Shown piece by piece: positions 1-11,402 of a DNA stretch of 64,000 nucleotides; the stretch's first letter is position 1, and each line of letters starts with the position of its first letter. A program made the position numbers and the translations under genes. Under the pieces are notes generated by a model, which saw nothing but the letters and a program-made list of their open reading frames with translations, was not told the origin of the DNA and did not search any database. This DNA comes from Brachypterus glaber (lineage: Eukaryota > Arthropoda > Insecta > Coleoptera > Kateretidae): positions 33,755,026-33,819,025 of the forward strand of contig OY294048.1 in assembly GCA_958510825.1 (NCBI GenBank). Direction: 5' to 3'.

Positions 1-259
1 TCGATATTCTTAATAAAAATAAAATGTACACTGAAAAAAATAGTAAAACTGATAGAAAGCGATTTTCTCGAAAAGCACCATAAGGATTATTTTCGTTTTG
101 GTCTTAAAATACTCCGGGAACGTGTCTAGCTAAAAAAATCAGAGGTGAGAGAACATTTGATTTAAATCCACAAAATCACACCGTGATCTGTTTTTTTGAT
201 TTAAATTCACAAAGTTACACCGTGAACTGTTATGAACTTGTCTAGTTTAGTAATAATTA

Positions 260-1042
260 CACAGGCCCACAAAAAAATAAAAGTGGTCTGTGCCATGGAT
301 AGGACCATGATATTCCTATGTATTTCGCTCGCTAAAACCGAAGCTGAACTCAGTTTAACCCCTACACGACTGAATTTTTCTCTACAGCTGCACTATGCCA
401 CCAAACGGGAAAAAAGTGACCAACATTATTTTATTGTGTATTTAAACTTTAAATGATTAGTAAGATATAAAAAATATGTTTCTTAATTTTTTAATATATT
501 AATAAAAATACCTTATAATAAATGGATACCACTTATCTAAAAGGAACCAAGCGACATTTTTTAACGAAATTTTCTTAGGCATTGTACTAAGCCTAAAGAA
601 CCTATTCCCCATGCCTAACAAAATTTCCTTAAAAATGTCGCTTGGTTTCTTTTAGATAAGCGGTATCGAAATTCTTCAATGGAAAGTATTAAAAAATTAA
701 AAAACATATTTTTTATTTCTTACTAATCATTTAAAGTTTAAATACACAATAAAATAATTTTGGTCACTTTTTTCCCGTTTTTTCCTTTTTATTCTAAATT
801 CAATGGAAAATATTAAAAAAAAATAAAAAATATATATTTTTTATCACTTAATAATCATTTAAAGTTGAAATACACAATAAATTAATGTTGGTCACTTTTT
901 TCCCGTTTGGTAGCATAGTGCGGCTGTAGAGAAAAATTTAGGGATAAACTGAGCTTAGATTCGGTTTCAGCGGGCAAAAATACATAGGGATATCATGGTC
1001 CTATCCATGGCGCAGACCACTTTCATTTTTTGTGAGCCTGTG
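260..1042. mobile_element. Foldback MITE, CACAGGCCCAC ends, TTA duplication
   Basis: The ends CACAGGCCCACAAAAAA (260) and its inverted copy ending GGCTCACAAAAAA-like at 1042 bound two arms of roughly 220 bases (about 260-480 and 840-1042). TTA lies directly outside both ends (257-259 and 1043-1045), which fits a 3-bp target duplication. The arms carry a matching stretch around 'ccatggatagg' and 'cccgttt'. A partial third arm copy sits at about 700-790. The 74-residue open frame across the left arm is a by-product of the repeat. The TTA duplication would fit PIF/Harbinger-type insertion, but no transposase is present, so the class is inference. Confidence 0.7.
539..663. mobile_element. Small nested hairpin MITE with TA duplication
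   Basis: A 125-bp inverted repeat lies inside the larger foldback. The arms pair 'ccacttatctaaaagg' with its inverted copy, and both contain 'aagcgacattttt'. TA flanks both sides (537-538, 664-665). It appears to have inserted into the older element, splitting its centre. Confidence 0.65.
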
Positions 1043-1578
1043 TTACCAATGGTAACTATTAATAATTATTAATTATAATTGTTATACATAAAATAGTTAA
1101 ACATACAAATTTCTAAAAATATCTAAGATTATAAAATGAAATAATAAAACGGAATTATAAAATGGAATTATAAAATGGAATTCACAGATTTTAACAAGAC
1201 TTACACATTTCTTAATACAGGAAGGACTTTATTGTTTGTTTGGGATATAGGTCATGACCTAACAAACCTACTAACTAACGTCAGTACCATTAACCCTACT
1301 GACATTCCACGCAAAAAGAAATCTAGTGAAGTGATTTAGCAGGCGATAAAATTGGGACAAAAATAATATTAACAAAATTTGTATATTTTTTAACAGAAAA
1401 TGCTTAGAAATGATAGCACTAAAAATAAAGGACATTTAAAAATAATTGGTTTTAATTTGTTAACTTTTATAAATGTATTTTTACCCGACTGATTTAATAA
1501 TATTCCGAGTACTAGGAATACTAGCCATTTGTCCGAGCACTCATTTTAAAGGTTTTTAAGGTATATTTTTCTTTAACT
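1043..1578. other. AT-rich stretch without a gene
   Basis: No coding signal is seen on either strand. A short tandem of a 15-base unit (taaaatggaattata-like) occurs at about 1140-1185. Confidence 0.5.
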
Positions 1579-2214
1579 CTCTGCCACAGACACTGCGCAG
1601 ATTTTGCGCCTGGATAATATACAATTTGTGATTTCTCACAAACGAATAACTACGGCTTTCCGCGTCTCAGTACCTTTCGGACATTCCCTAAATCCGAGCG
1701 GAGAAGTTTTCATGTTGAACAGTGATTTTTCACTTGTTCATTTAGAATATCGCGCCGTGTCTGTAAGTAATTAATACTACGTAATAATACTACTTAATAA
1801 TTAAAACAACAGGGTTTATCCTATTGCAAAAAAAAATATATATTTTTTTATTTTATGTTTATGTTAACAAAAATTAACATTATAGTACACATTATTATTA
1901 TATATAAATAAATCATTTAAATATTATGTTATATTGCATTTATAATTAAATAATAACGCGTTAACGTTTAACCCTCTATGGCCCAAATTCTACCCATTGA
2001 GTAGAAAAAATGTGTTATTTTAGTTCAAAGGCTTTTTAAATTTAAGCTAAAAAAATTAAGCCTGGTACTTCCCTACAAAAAAAAGGATTATGTTAACGAT
2101 AAATAAGTCCAAAATTTTAAAAAAATTGTTCGACTTTTAAATTGTTTAAAGGAAAACGTAATTTTTAAGCCATGTCTGTAGTAACGTTCCATAAATAAGG
2201 TGTCTGTGGCAGAG
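1579..2214. mobile_element. Inverted-repeat element, CTCTGCCACAGACAC ends
   Basis: CTCTGCCACAGACAC at 1579 is matched by its reverse complement ending at 2214. Only the outer 15-20 bases pair well, and the interior is AT-rich with no reading frame. A TTAACCCTCTATGG stretch near 1969 resembles the end of the TTAA-flanked element at 12993, so a second partial element may be nested here. Confidence 0.5.
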
Positions 2215-2733
2215 TCCAAAGTCTAAACGAGTTACTTTATTGTTGTCAATTAAGTAAAATATGTGGCTTCGCCTCCAATTGAAAAAAATACCCAAATCAA
2301 CCAAAAAAACAACCTAAACCAAAGATTAAAAAAGCAAGGTTATGTTATCATAAACATAGATACAAAAGCAATGCAAATCAGATTTGTCAAATCTGCTCGG
2401 AATACTATACATTATTTGTTTTTTAATTTTTAATCTTATTTATTTTTGCTTGGAACGTCATATTTTAGTCTTCTAAACACGATATGTAGATATTTCTTCT
2501 TTGAAGTGTTAGCTATTGTTTACAGCAATCCAATATCTCGTAAAGCACCTTCTAAAGCTTCGTCCTTTAGGAAAGAAATATAAAGAAACTACTGCTAAAT
2601 TTCTAAGAAAGAATACATTGTGACTCAGAGCTCAGAATTAAGTTCCTGGTAACATTTATAGAAATCCTGTTAATACAAATAACACTAGTTTACAGTGGTT
2701 TTATATTCCATTTGCTTTTGCCTGTTTATTGTA

Positions 2734-3333
2734 CAGGGTTATTCTTTTAAATGATTCACCCCCCGTAACTTTTAAACGAAATGAGATAAAAACTTTAAAT
2801 TTGGAATATGTAGATCACACAATAAAAATTATCATTTGCCATATTAGTTTGGTGGCGCCAGGGGGGCAATGGGGAACAATATTTCAAATGACACCCTAGG
2901 TCTTGTGATACGTCATTTTAAAAAGCGTAAAATTTTAGGATTTTTTTTTCTTTAAGATTATTCAAATTTTGTGCATAAATATTAAAAATTTTACATGCAA
3001 ATGATAAATAATTAGTCTTAAAATGTATTGACTACTTGGACCTTTTGCGCAAAATTTACAAAATCAATTTTTCAAAAACATAAATTTTGAAGAAAAAAAA
3101 TCTTCAAAAAAATATCAAAAATAGTTACATGGAGTTAAAATGATTTTTCACAAGACTTAGGGTACCATTTAAAATATTGTCCACCACTGCCCCCCTGGCG
3201 CCGCCGAATAAAAAATTGCAAAATACGACAAATGATAGTATTTGTTGTGTGACATGCATATTCCAAATATAAAGTTTATATCTCATACCGTTCAAAAGTT
3301 ACAGTGGGTGTACTATTTAAAAGAATAACCCTG
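2734..3333. mobile_element. 600-bp foldback MITE with TA duplication
   Basis: The ends CAGGGTTATTCTTTTAAA (2734) and its inverted copy ending at 3333 are flanked by TA on both sides. The arms stay alignable for about 200 bases, including the paired 'ggcgccaggggggcaatgg' and 'gcccccctggcgcc' blocks near 2855 and 3195. There is no coding capacity. The TA duplication fits mobilisation by a Tc1/mariner-type transposase (inference). Confidence 0.75.
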
Positions 3334-3709
3334 TATATGTTTGGATGCTGATCTGTCGAGCTGTTTTTTCAAATATGGCGTTTTCGAGAAATTTGACTGA
3401 CACTTTTTGACGTAAAATCTGAATATTAAAAAAAAATAAATTTTTAAAATATGTCACATTTTTTTTGTTAAAACAAATGAAAATCGTTTTTCTCAAAAAC
3501 GCATCGATAGATTTTTTTTTAAATTTGGACTTAAAAAGATGTCATCTGGAATATAAAACCTTAAAATTCTGACCAGTGGCTATGGAAACAATAGCTAGTT
3601 ATAAAATAAGTTAGTTATGATACAAGTAAAAATTTATCCAGGAGTTTTACCAATGAAGTCGGAGGCCGAGTTAGTTAACTTCCCTGAATAACATACAGAG
3701 CGCGCTCGA

Positions 3710-4402
3710 GCGGTCCAAAAGTCACCCCCCCCCCTCTTAACTTTTGAACGAGTTTAGATATCGACTTCAAATTTAGAACTCTTATATAAGACAACTTAAA
3801 CTATCTTTAAGCATATATTTGATACTTTTAGCTCTTAAAATGTGGGCAGGGGGTCATGGGGCGACGTTTTTTTTTTAAATGGAAAGGTTGGTCGTGTGAT
3901 ACATCATTTTTTTTTTGTATATTTTTTATTTTTTTTTAAACATTTTTTTTTGGGTTTAAAATAGGGTTAAAAATGGGTATGTTGTCAAAATTTCTCTAAA
4001 AAATCCAAACAATTTTTTTAAAAATGCCTAATTTCATAATGAAAAAAAGTAAATTATTCTTTTAAACTAATTTTAGTTGACATAAATAAAAATTAACAAA
4101 AAAGAAACTTAAAAAATTATTTTTTTAGCACAAAAAACTGAAAAATCAAAACGTGTTTAAAATTTTTAAAAATGTATGGTTATATAGAGCATTTTAAAGG
4201 CTTTAAAATTATGTATCACACGACCCCCCTTTCCATATAAAAAAATTTCCCCCCATGCCCCCCTGCTCACATTTTAAGAGATAAAAGTATCAAATATATG
4301 CTTAAAGATAGTTTAAGTTGTCTTATTTAAGAGTTCTAAATTTGAAATCGATATCTCAACTCGTTCAAAAGTTAAGAGGGGGGGGGGGTGACTTTTGACC
4401 GC
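3710..4402. mobile_element. Foldback element, GCGGTCAAAAGTCACC-type ends
   Basis: The end GCGGTCCAAAAGTCACC followed by a C run (3710-3737) pairs with a G run and GTGACTTTTGACCGC (to 4402). The arms, about 200 bases, include 'tttgatacttttatc'-type sequence near 3820 and 4280. A partial relative of the inner arm lies at about 49410-49530, so the family is dispersed. Confidence 0.7.
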
Positions 4403-4424
4403 ACTATATTTAAGGGCGGTTCCT

Positions 4425-4960
4425 ACCTTCAAAATTTAAAAATATAATCATTTTTTTTACATTTTTTTTTTATATAGAAAGAAGAAAGATATCATTGTGA
4501 AATTTTGTAGATATGTTTATTTATAATTCAAAAAAAAACAAAACATTTTTTTAGATTTTTCAAGTGCCATTTTTTGGCCAATTTTTTTTTTGAAAAAACA
4601 CAAAAAAAAAACGGTGGTCGGCATGATTTAGGCCGCTTGGATCGACTGAAAAAAAAAACTATACGGGAAATTATTCAGTATTGAACTCGCTATAGCCCGA
4701 ACTAGAAGAATTTTTTTTTTGGCCAAAACTTTTTCTTTTAGTTCGGGCTGTATAGCGAATTCAATACTGAATAATATACCGTTTTTTTTTTTAGTTTTTT
4801 TTTTTCAAAAAATTATGGCCAAAAATGGCACTTTAAAAATCTATTTATTTTTTGTGTGTTTTTTTGAATATAAATAAACAGACCTACAAAATTTCCACAT
4901 ATCTATTTTCTTTTTATACAAAAAAAGTAAAAAAAAAACTATTTTTAAAATTTGAAGGTT
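4425..4960. mobile_element. Foldback element with central hairpin
   Basis: ACCTTCAAAATTT at 4425 pairs with its inverse ending at about 4960, and the arms contain long A/T homopolymers. The centre (4661-4786) is itself a hairpin built from 'ttcagtattgaa' and 'tatagcccgaact' and their inverse. No coding sequence. Confidence 0.6.
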
Positions 4961-5150
4961 TACGACATGTTATTAACATATATGATAATATAACATACCT
5001 TTCTACTGTGTGCAAACATTTCGTCTAACACTTTTAACTTTAATTAAAAAAATTCAATAGCATTTGAAGTATTATAAGTCCTTTATAAGCGGAATGTAGC
5101 GGAGGATTATCTATTACACCGCTCTACACTCAAAAATTTGCCGGGACCAA

Positions 5151-5154
<4 letters not shown>

Positions 5155-5184
<30 letters not shown>

Positions 5185-5240
5185 CATGTTTATTGTTTAC
5201 CCAGTGGGCTAAAGACCGAGGTCTTTCTGCCGGGACAATT
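5155..5240 (-). mobile_element. LINE 3' tail with (ATT)n end
   Basis: On the minus strand a CCCGGCAGAAAGACC box leads through about 45 bases into an (ATT)n run (plus-strand 5155-5184). The same box, CCGGCAGAAAGAC, recurs at about 35502 close to (AAT)n runs. I read this as the 3' end of a non-LTR retrotransposon family with a microsatellite tail. No reverse transcriptase remains here. Confidence 0.45.
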
Positions 5241-6237
5241 TTAGTTGATTCTAGATTTAATTGAGGCGCTGTTTTCGGAACCTTGCGTCGTTTTTCTCAA
5301 ATATCTCGTTTTTTGAGATAAAGCGAACAGGGTTTTTGTTATTGTACATAGCTGTAGTTAAAAAAAATAAGGTCTATTTTTTTTTGTCGTGGATTGGTTC
5401 TCTATTAATAGGGCTCCAAACCAAAAACGCGGATTTAAAATATCTTTAAGTTTGTTTTTTTATATGCTTCTAAATTCAAAAATGCGGTATTTTCGTTTTT
5501 TCGATATATTTTGATAAAATTTTTATATAAATAGGTACTAAAGATATGACTGATATTTATAAGCATTAGTCGGAATAAATTCAGTTATGACTCATCAACG
5601 TTGAAAATAAACACAGAAACATAGGCTTACGAAATAATTTTGCCGAATTATGAGGGAAATTTTTATAAGGGTCACTAAATCAAAACATTTGACGACTAAT
5701 TTGTTACACACAACAATATTGAATATACATATTAACTATAAATATGTAAATATATTGGTGTTTTTCGAAAAAAATAAAAATGTAAATATTTAAAACCTCG
5801 CGTCAACGATAAAATCGAAGCGGCGCCTATGCGAGCACTGGAAATTCGCCGATGACTGTTTATAAGCAATATTAATATGAACACTAACACATTTGTGCGA
5901 TTTCTATAAAATAAAAAAAAAGTTGTAGATTAAATCCAATAACGGAGATTTTACGGGGAGTTATTAAAAGCAGAAAAAGAAGTTATTAAATTATTTAATG
6001 TTTATTTCATGTTATTCTAATGTTTGAATCAAGGAGAAAAAGTTTTTTTTTTTAAATTTTTCTTTTTGTCATTTTCATATGAAAAACGAAGGAAAAAGTC
6101 AACGCATCAAGTAGTATTTATTTACCAAATCTGGATACAGTATAGTGTACCTATAGGTACATGTTGGTATAAAATAAAGCCAAAATTAACTAAAAGGCCC
6201 CGGCAAATTAAAAAAGTATATTTTTGTAGAGCAGTGT
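5241..6237. other. AT-rich intergenic stretch
   Basis: No gene is recognised. It contains homopurine/homopyrimidine runs and simple AT-rich sequence. A slightly GC-richer patch at about 5795-5850 has no conserved reading frame. Confidence 0.4.
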
Positions 6238-6239
6238 TA

Positions 6240-6441
6240 GGGAACGTTCAAGTATTACGTAACGCAAATTGTACCAAAATTCATACACTTCATACTCCGG
6301 TTCTCGCGTTATTATAAATTATAGAGATTTCTTATTTTGGCCAAAATATGAAATCTCTACAGCCTTCAATAACGCGAGAACCGAGGTATGAAGTGTATGA
6401 ATTTTGGTACATTTTGCTTTACGTAATACTTAAACGTTCCC
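6240..6441. mobile_element. 202-bp hairpin MITE, GGGAACGTTCAAG ends, TA duplication
   Basis: GGGAACGTTCAAGTATTACG at 6240 is mirrored at 6441, with TA outside both ends. The arms of about 85 bases pair almost throughout ('ataacgcgagaacc', 'cacttcatac'). A lone related end sits at 10133. The family is coding-free, and the open frames that cross it come from the arms. Confidence 0.8.
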
Positions 6442-7569
6442 TATTATTGGCCTGTCAAATTGAATATACTCTATTTCATTTCATTATTAGTAACTATTTA
6501 GTTTTTTTGATTTTTACGATTGGTGCTAATATTAGTTGTTTTTACTAAGGTTGCAATCATGGTAACTATTTAAAAGTTTTTCAAAGTGATTTTTCAATTG
6601 TCACTGTCACAAATTAATTTCGTATTTTTTTTTTTTTTTTGAAAATGCCTCCATAAATTTTATATAAGCAAAAAAGTGATATAATTAAGTGATAAAATAC
6701 ATAAGTGATAATAAATTGTGGTGGATATTTAACAGCATATAGAGACTTCTAAGGCATTTTCCAATCATGCTTTAAAATATGTTGTAAAATTTTTACCACT
6801 TTTCTTCGTTATATTTGGGAAAAGCCTCATACATATTTTTATTAATAATTATAAAAAAATTGCAAAAGTTTATATTATATCTGAATAATATGACATAAAA
6901 ATATAAACTATTTTTTTAAGACGTAATTATACGATACTTCAAATTTACGCAAAATTCCGTTTTCCACCAGAAGATCTACTTACAAAGCTAAACTAAACCT
7001 AGTAACTTTTTAGTTAGTTACTAATAATGAAATTAAATAGGGTATTTTCCTGATATTAAGGAACAATTAATTTTGAGTTTAGATCTATAACATATCTGGC
7101 AGATATCTAAATTTTATGCAATACGACCCTGCAACAATTTTAAGATATCCCACACCAAGATTTTAAATATACCGGCAGATATTATTAATTATATGGTTGC
7201 GCGGCTGAAATTAGAATTTCTTTACAATATTTTTTTTTATTTTTCTTGAAATAAAAAATATTTTATACTTAAAATTCGAGTTCTGGTACACACTGTATTT
7301 GTATAAAAGTACATTGCTCTCTTTTAATTCTCCTATAAGACGAATATTTAGAATAAAAAAAATTAAGAAAAAATAGCATATTTATAACCTGGTAAGAAAA
7401 CGAAATTCGAGATTCTATTTGGCCTAGGCTGCAGGCACAGACCAAAAAGCAACTCAAGAGTTGGAAATGTAATTTTCTTATGAGGTTAGAACAGCATTTT
7501 ATTCACAAGCATATTATATAAAACATTACCTCTAATTTAATCAAGTGGTGTCATTTAGAAAAAAATCTA
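6442..7569. other. AT-rich intergenic stretch
   Basis: No gene or clear repeat boundary was found in these roughly 1.1 kb. A short minus-strand frame near 7269-7457 has no recognisable motif and is not called. Confidence 0.4.
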
Positions 7570-7714
7570 GGAGCGCCTAAGTGCAGCTCTTTATGCAACA
7601 TTTTGATGCGCTGACGCCAAACCAACGTTAACGTAAACCAAGGCCCACTCATTAAAAAAAAGACCAAATAAGAAAAAACAAAATCCTGAATAGAGAGCTG
7701 CATTTAGGCGCTTG
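7570..7714. mobile_element. 145-bp MITE, GGAGCGCCTAAGTGCAGCTCT ends
   Basis: The left end GAGCGCCTAAGTGCAGCTCT pairs with AGAGCTGCATTTAGGCGC on the right. TA flanks both sides (7568-7569, 7715-7716). Only the outer 25 bases pair, and the middle is non-coding. Confidence 0.65.
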
Positions 7715-7716
7715 TA

Positions 7717-8230
7717 AAAATCTTTGAAAGCACGTATACAGATTTCAAACTTGACATTGACAAATTAATTTTATTGTTTTAAACAATGGTAATTGCATGG
7801 TATAATGTATAACATGTATGTTACAATTAATCACAACGAAAGTTCTAATTATAAATTCTAATTTATTGTAAATTTGAAATCAAAATAAAAATATTAAACA
7901 ATAAGTTGTTTATTTTTTACTTTTTTATAACTATTTTATGCATAAGAATAATAGTATAGTGTTTCTAATAATAATAAACAAACATGTTCAGTTATGTTGT
8001 TAACATCATGATAGTGTCGCCGTCTATGAGGTATAATCTAAAAAACAGGTTAAAAATGAATTCATTTTTAACCTTGGTTAAAAAAACTTTTTCTAGCCAT
8101 TTACTATATGATTGTGAATAAAAAACATAACGATACCTACTATTTTTCCTTAAAGAAACAAAATAATTGACACTTTCAAAATGCACATTGGAATAAATTG
8201 TTTACTACTGTTTTAAAATTAAAATAACTA
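7717..8230. other. AT-rich stretch without a gene
   Basis: Nothing recognisable was found on either strand. Confidence 0.4.
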
Positions 8231-8950
8231 TACAGTGTGGAATTTTTAAAATGAATAAATACGATAACTCTGAAAATAATATTTTTTTAGAAATCTTTTA
8301 CTCACATGGCTAGGAGAGCTGGTGATCATTTTTATTTTATTATTTTCTCCTGCTGTATTTTATATGTCTTAAAGTACATTCAATTTAAGCTATTTCCAAA
8401 TTACTGGACCCCGGACCCGGTTCCTTTGGGTGCTAGAAGCTCCAAAAGCTGTGCCAATGAACCAAAAAATCAATTTTTACGGGTGAAAACACCCGTTATT
8501 AAGATTGACTGACAAATAATTTTTTTTGCAGTTTCTGCTTAAGAATGTCATGAAACGTCGAGAAAACGTGAAAAAAGTGGGCGTTAAAAAAATGGTTGTC
8601 TGTCTGTCTGTGTCTGTCTGTATGTACCTAAACCTTATAACTTTTTAACGAAGTGTCCGATTTAAAAAATTCTTTCACCAGGAGATTCAGGACCTTTTCT
8701 ATCTTACATATTATGTAATCATTTTTTTCGTATGAAATAAAAATGGTCACCATGGTGGTACCAGCTCTTAGACTATAACCTTATGCCGTCAAGGGGCGCC
8801 ATCTTTAAAGATATATGACGGCAGTCATGTGAGTAAAATCAAAAACCAACATAGAAATCGACATATGCGTGGAATTTTTCTAAAAAATATTAATTTTAGA
8901 GTTATTTATCGTTTTTTTTTATGGAATTTATTCATTTTGAAAATTTCACA
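8231..8950. mobile_element. Foldback element, AGTGTGGAATTTTT ends, with nested foldback
   Basis: The outer arms at about 8231-8290 ('cagtgtggaattttt', 'cgataactctgaaaata') pair with 8885-8950. Inside them, 8312-8772 is a second inverted repeat with GGAGAGCTGGTGATCATTTT opposite AAAATGGTCACCATGGTGG...AGCTCTTAG. The inner family recurs at 48314, 49225 and 49870. A TCTG/TGTC microsatellite lies at about 8598-8620. Confidence 0.65.
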
Positions 8951-9365
8951 CTATAAATAGGGTTGTTCAGAAACAGGACTAAAGGGGTTAACGTCAAAAA
9001 ATATAAAAAAGCCGAAAAATATATATCTCAAAATGGCTCCTAAGAAAGCTGTAGCATTCAAGAAGACAGCAAAAAAAAAATTATAAAGAACAGACAGACT
9101 TAAAAAAATAGTTTTTAGCACTTTAAAGATCACATGGCTCTCTTAAGATTCATTTTAGCGTCATTTCTCGGAACTTTTATACATTTTTATAGTATTTTTG
9201 AATAATGCAGATTATTATTATAAGTTCTGTTCAGCACTGAGAGATGAAATATAAATATTACTCCAAAAATGCATTTAATTTACCATTAACGAATCTTTTT
9301 TAAATCTAATAATCGTCTAGATAATAGCCGTCCTCGTCAATCTTAAAAAATAAACTGTATAATTA

Positions 9366-9743
9366 GAGCTCCTGCACACTAGCGGCCAAGTCGCGCGGTC
9401 CGGTCGCGGCGACCAGGTCGCCACGAAAACTAGAGCGGCCAATCGAGCGCGACCAACAAGTATAAAATAGTGAGTCAGTTTAGTTGTGAAATGACAAGAT
9501 CAAACAAGAATGATGAAGTTTTTGACAGAGCTACTGTATTGGCCGCTGTATGGTCGGCCGCTAGTGCGCGCCCTTCCATTGGATGCAATATAAATAGTTG
9601 GGTCACGTGTGCACCCCCAATGATCTCGCTGGCCGTCGCGACTCTCTGGCTGTCGCTGCCATTGACAGCCAAGTGCGCGGCGTGCATTAAAGACAATGTA
9701 ATCATGTGGTCGCCGCGACCTGGCCGCTAGTGCGCAGGAGCTC
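9366..9743. mobile_element. GC-rich MITE with TTA duplication, PIF/Harbinger-like
   Basis: GAGCTCCTGCACACTAGCGG (9366) and its inverse ending GCAGGAGCTC (9743) are flanked by TTA on both sides (9363-9365, 9744-9746). This is by far the most GC-rich 380 bases in the first 40 kb. It carries several CGCGAC/GGTCGC blocks that can pair, and open frames on both strands (86 and 76 codons) that resemble no protein I recognise. A 3-bp TTA duplication is typical of PIF/Harbinger insertion; assignment on that basis alone is inference. Confidence 0.7.
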
Positions 9744-9746
9744 TTA

Positions 9747-11080
9747 AAATTAAAAAAAAAATCCCAAAATGATTCCCGTGCTAGGTTATAAAAATTCCTT
9801 TTATTTAAAATTTGAACTAAGTAAATTAAATATTAGTATAAAAGAATTAGTTTTTGTTACTAGCAAAGAAAAAATTATAAGATTTATATACAGGTGATTC
9901 CACTAAAATTCCATTTGCATCGTAGTAAGCTGCGCAAAAATATATCAACACAAAAACAAAAAAGTATATGTGTTCGGGTTGGAACCTTCAGTACCCCTTC
10001 CTACACAAACAACGTTCGTCAAAATATCTTTAAAAAAGTGCCTTATGCTCGTTGGCAATCGTATTTTCTTGTCTTTAAGCTCCGTGTAAACGCTTTTTAC
10101 TGGTTTAAGGTGAAATTGTCTAGGGTCTAAGGGAACGTTCAAGTATTACGTAACGCAAATTTTGATCATTTTGGACCCCCCCCCCCCCGTAACGCTATTT
10201 TCCTATACCATTAACATGGGCGTAACACTCCTACTAGTTTTTGTTTTTGAGATATAGCTTATTTTTATATGCAATTTAAATTTAAATACTAGAATTGAAA
10301 AAATATTTTTGTTCTTTTTACTTTGATCAAATAATGTTCCATAATTTAATTAGGAATAATCCTAATTTGTTATATTATTAAAATTACAATAATTTATTTG
10401 TTAGCCACTGTGATTAAGGGTTTCAAGTACCCAAACTATTTCCTAGATGGAACTACTGTTTTTTTTACACTTTGATCTGAATAAAGTTCATTTAAGCCTC
10501 TTTTGTTACTACTTATGGTACTGTTACGTTAGCCGTACGTTAAAATTGTTTAATGTTTAAATCCTAAAAGCTTTTTATCAAAGTTAAAGTTTATTAAATT
10601 TGGACAATTTATATGACATTTATCTAGAGATTTATAATTTTGATATTCAATTCACAAAACCCTTAATTGCAATCAAAATAAGTGAAATTCATGGAGTTCT
10701 TATAAAATAATTTTATTGAAAAAATTCATAGTTTTTTAAAGAAATTATTTAAAAAATAATCTAATAATAATATAATTTGTTTAGCAAATGTAAATAAATT
10801 AAATAGTTTAATGTTATAATCATTTTAAAAAAATATTATTTAAATAAATAGTTAAAAAAATTGTATCTCAGAAATAACAGCCAGTAGGCACAAATATCGC
10901 TTTTTTGGTGTATATTGACTGACATAAATTTTATTCCGATAAGATTTAATAATAACGCCAAAAAACGGTTAATCGATTTTGGCTGGGACACCCTGTATAA
11001 ACACGTGTTTTAGTTTCCGAGATACAGATTTATTTGAAAATAAAAGTAAAAATTGTCAAAAATTTTGAAATAAATTTAAT
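9747..11080. other. AT-rich stretch with a partial MITE end
   Basis: A solitary relative of the GGGAACGTTCAAG end occurs at 10133-10195, followed by a C run and 'cgtaacgc'. The overlapping 78- and 65-codon frames at 9894-10142 show no conserved motif. The rest is AT-rich filler. Confidence 0.45.
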
Positions 11081-11402
11081 TTATCCAATACATACAGATA
11101 ATAAGACAATTACCAGCTTTATTTTAACTCAATAATAACCCCCGCGTGGCTTTTACTTAATTGAGTGGATAATTATTTATTTTACCCACTCAACTGTCAT
11201 TTGTCAAATTATTTTCTTGTAAATGTCATTAAAATTTTTAATAAAAATATGAATTCCTAAGCTATTTATTGGATAAAACCTTGTATGGCACTCATGGGTA
11301 AACCGATATTGCCCTCTCGAAAATTAACCTGCTTGGCTGACGTCAGGTTAATTTTCTCATGGGCAATATCTTACTTTACCCACTAGTACCATAAATAACT
11401 AT
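11081..11402. repeat. Dispersed element with CCCCCGCGTGG core, copy 1
   Basis: This copy shares nearly the whole sequence of 22552-22872 and the first 150 bases with 63851-64000. The left part forms a stem from 'cactcaa' blocks around CCCCCGCGTGGCTTTTAC. The right part (11285-11392) is a hairpin pairing 'gggtaaaccgatattgccc' and 'gaaaattaacct' with their inverse. The loop differs from copy 2 (here 'gcttggctgacgtc'). No coding sequence. Confidence 0.75.

Noticed and set aside
232..456. 74-codon plus-strand open frame
   Set aside because: Lies in the left arm of the 260-1042 foldback; the mirrored arm gives no protein, and there is no domain.
9470..9730. 86- and 76-codon frames on opposite strands in GC-rich sequence
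   Set aside because: Long frames are expected where GC is high; both lie inside a MITE and neither resembles a transposase.
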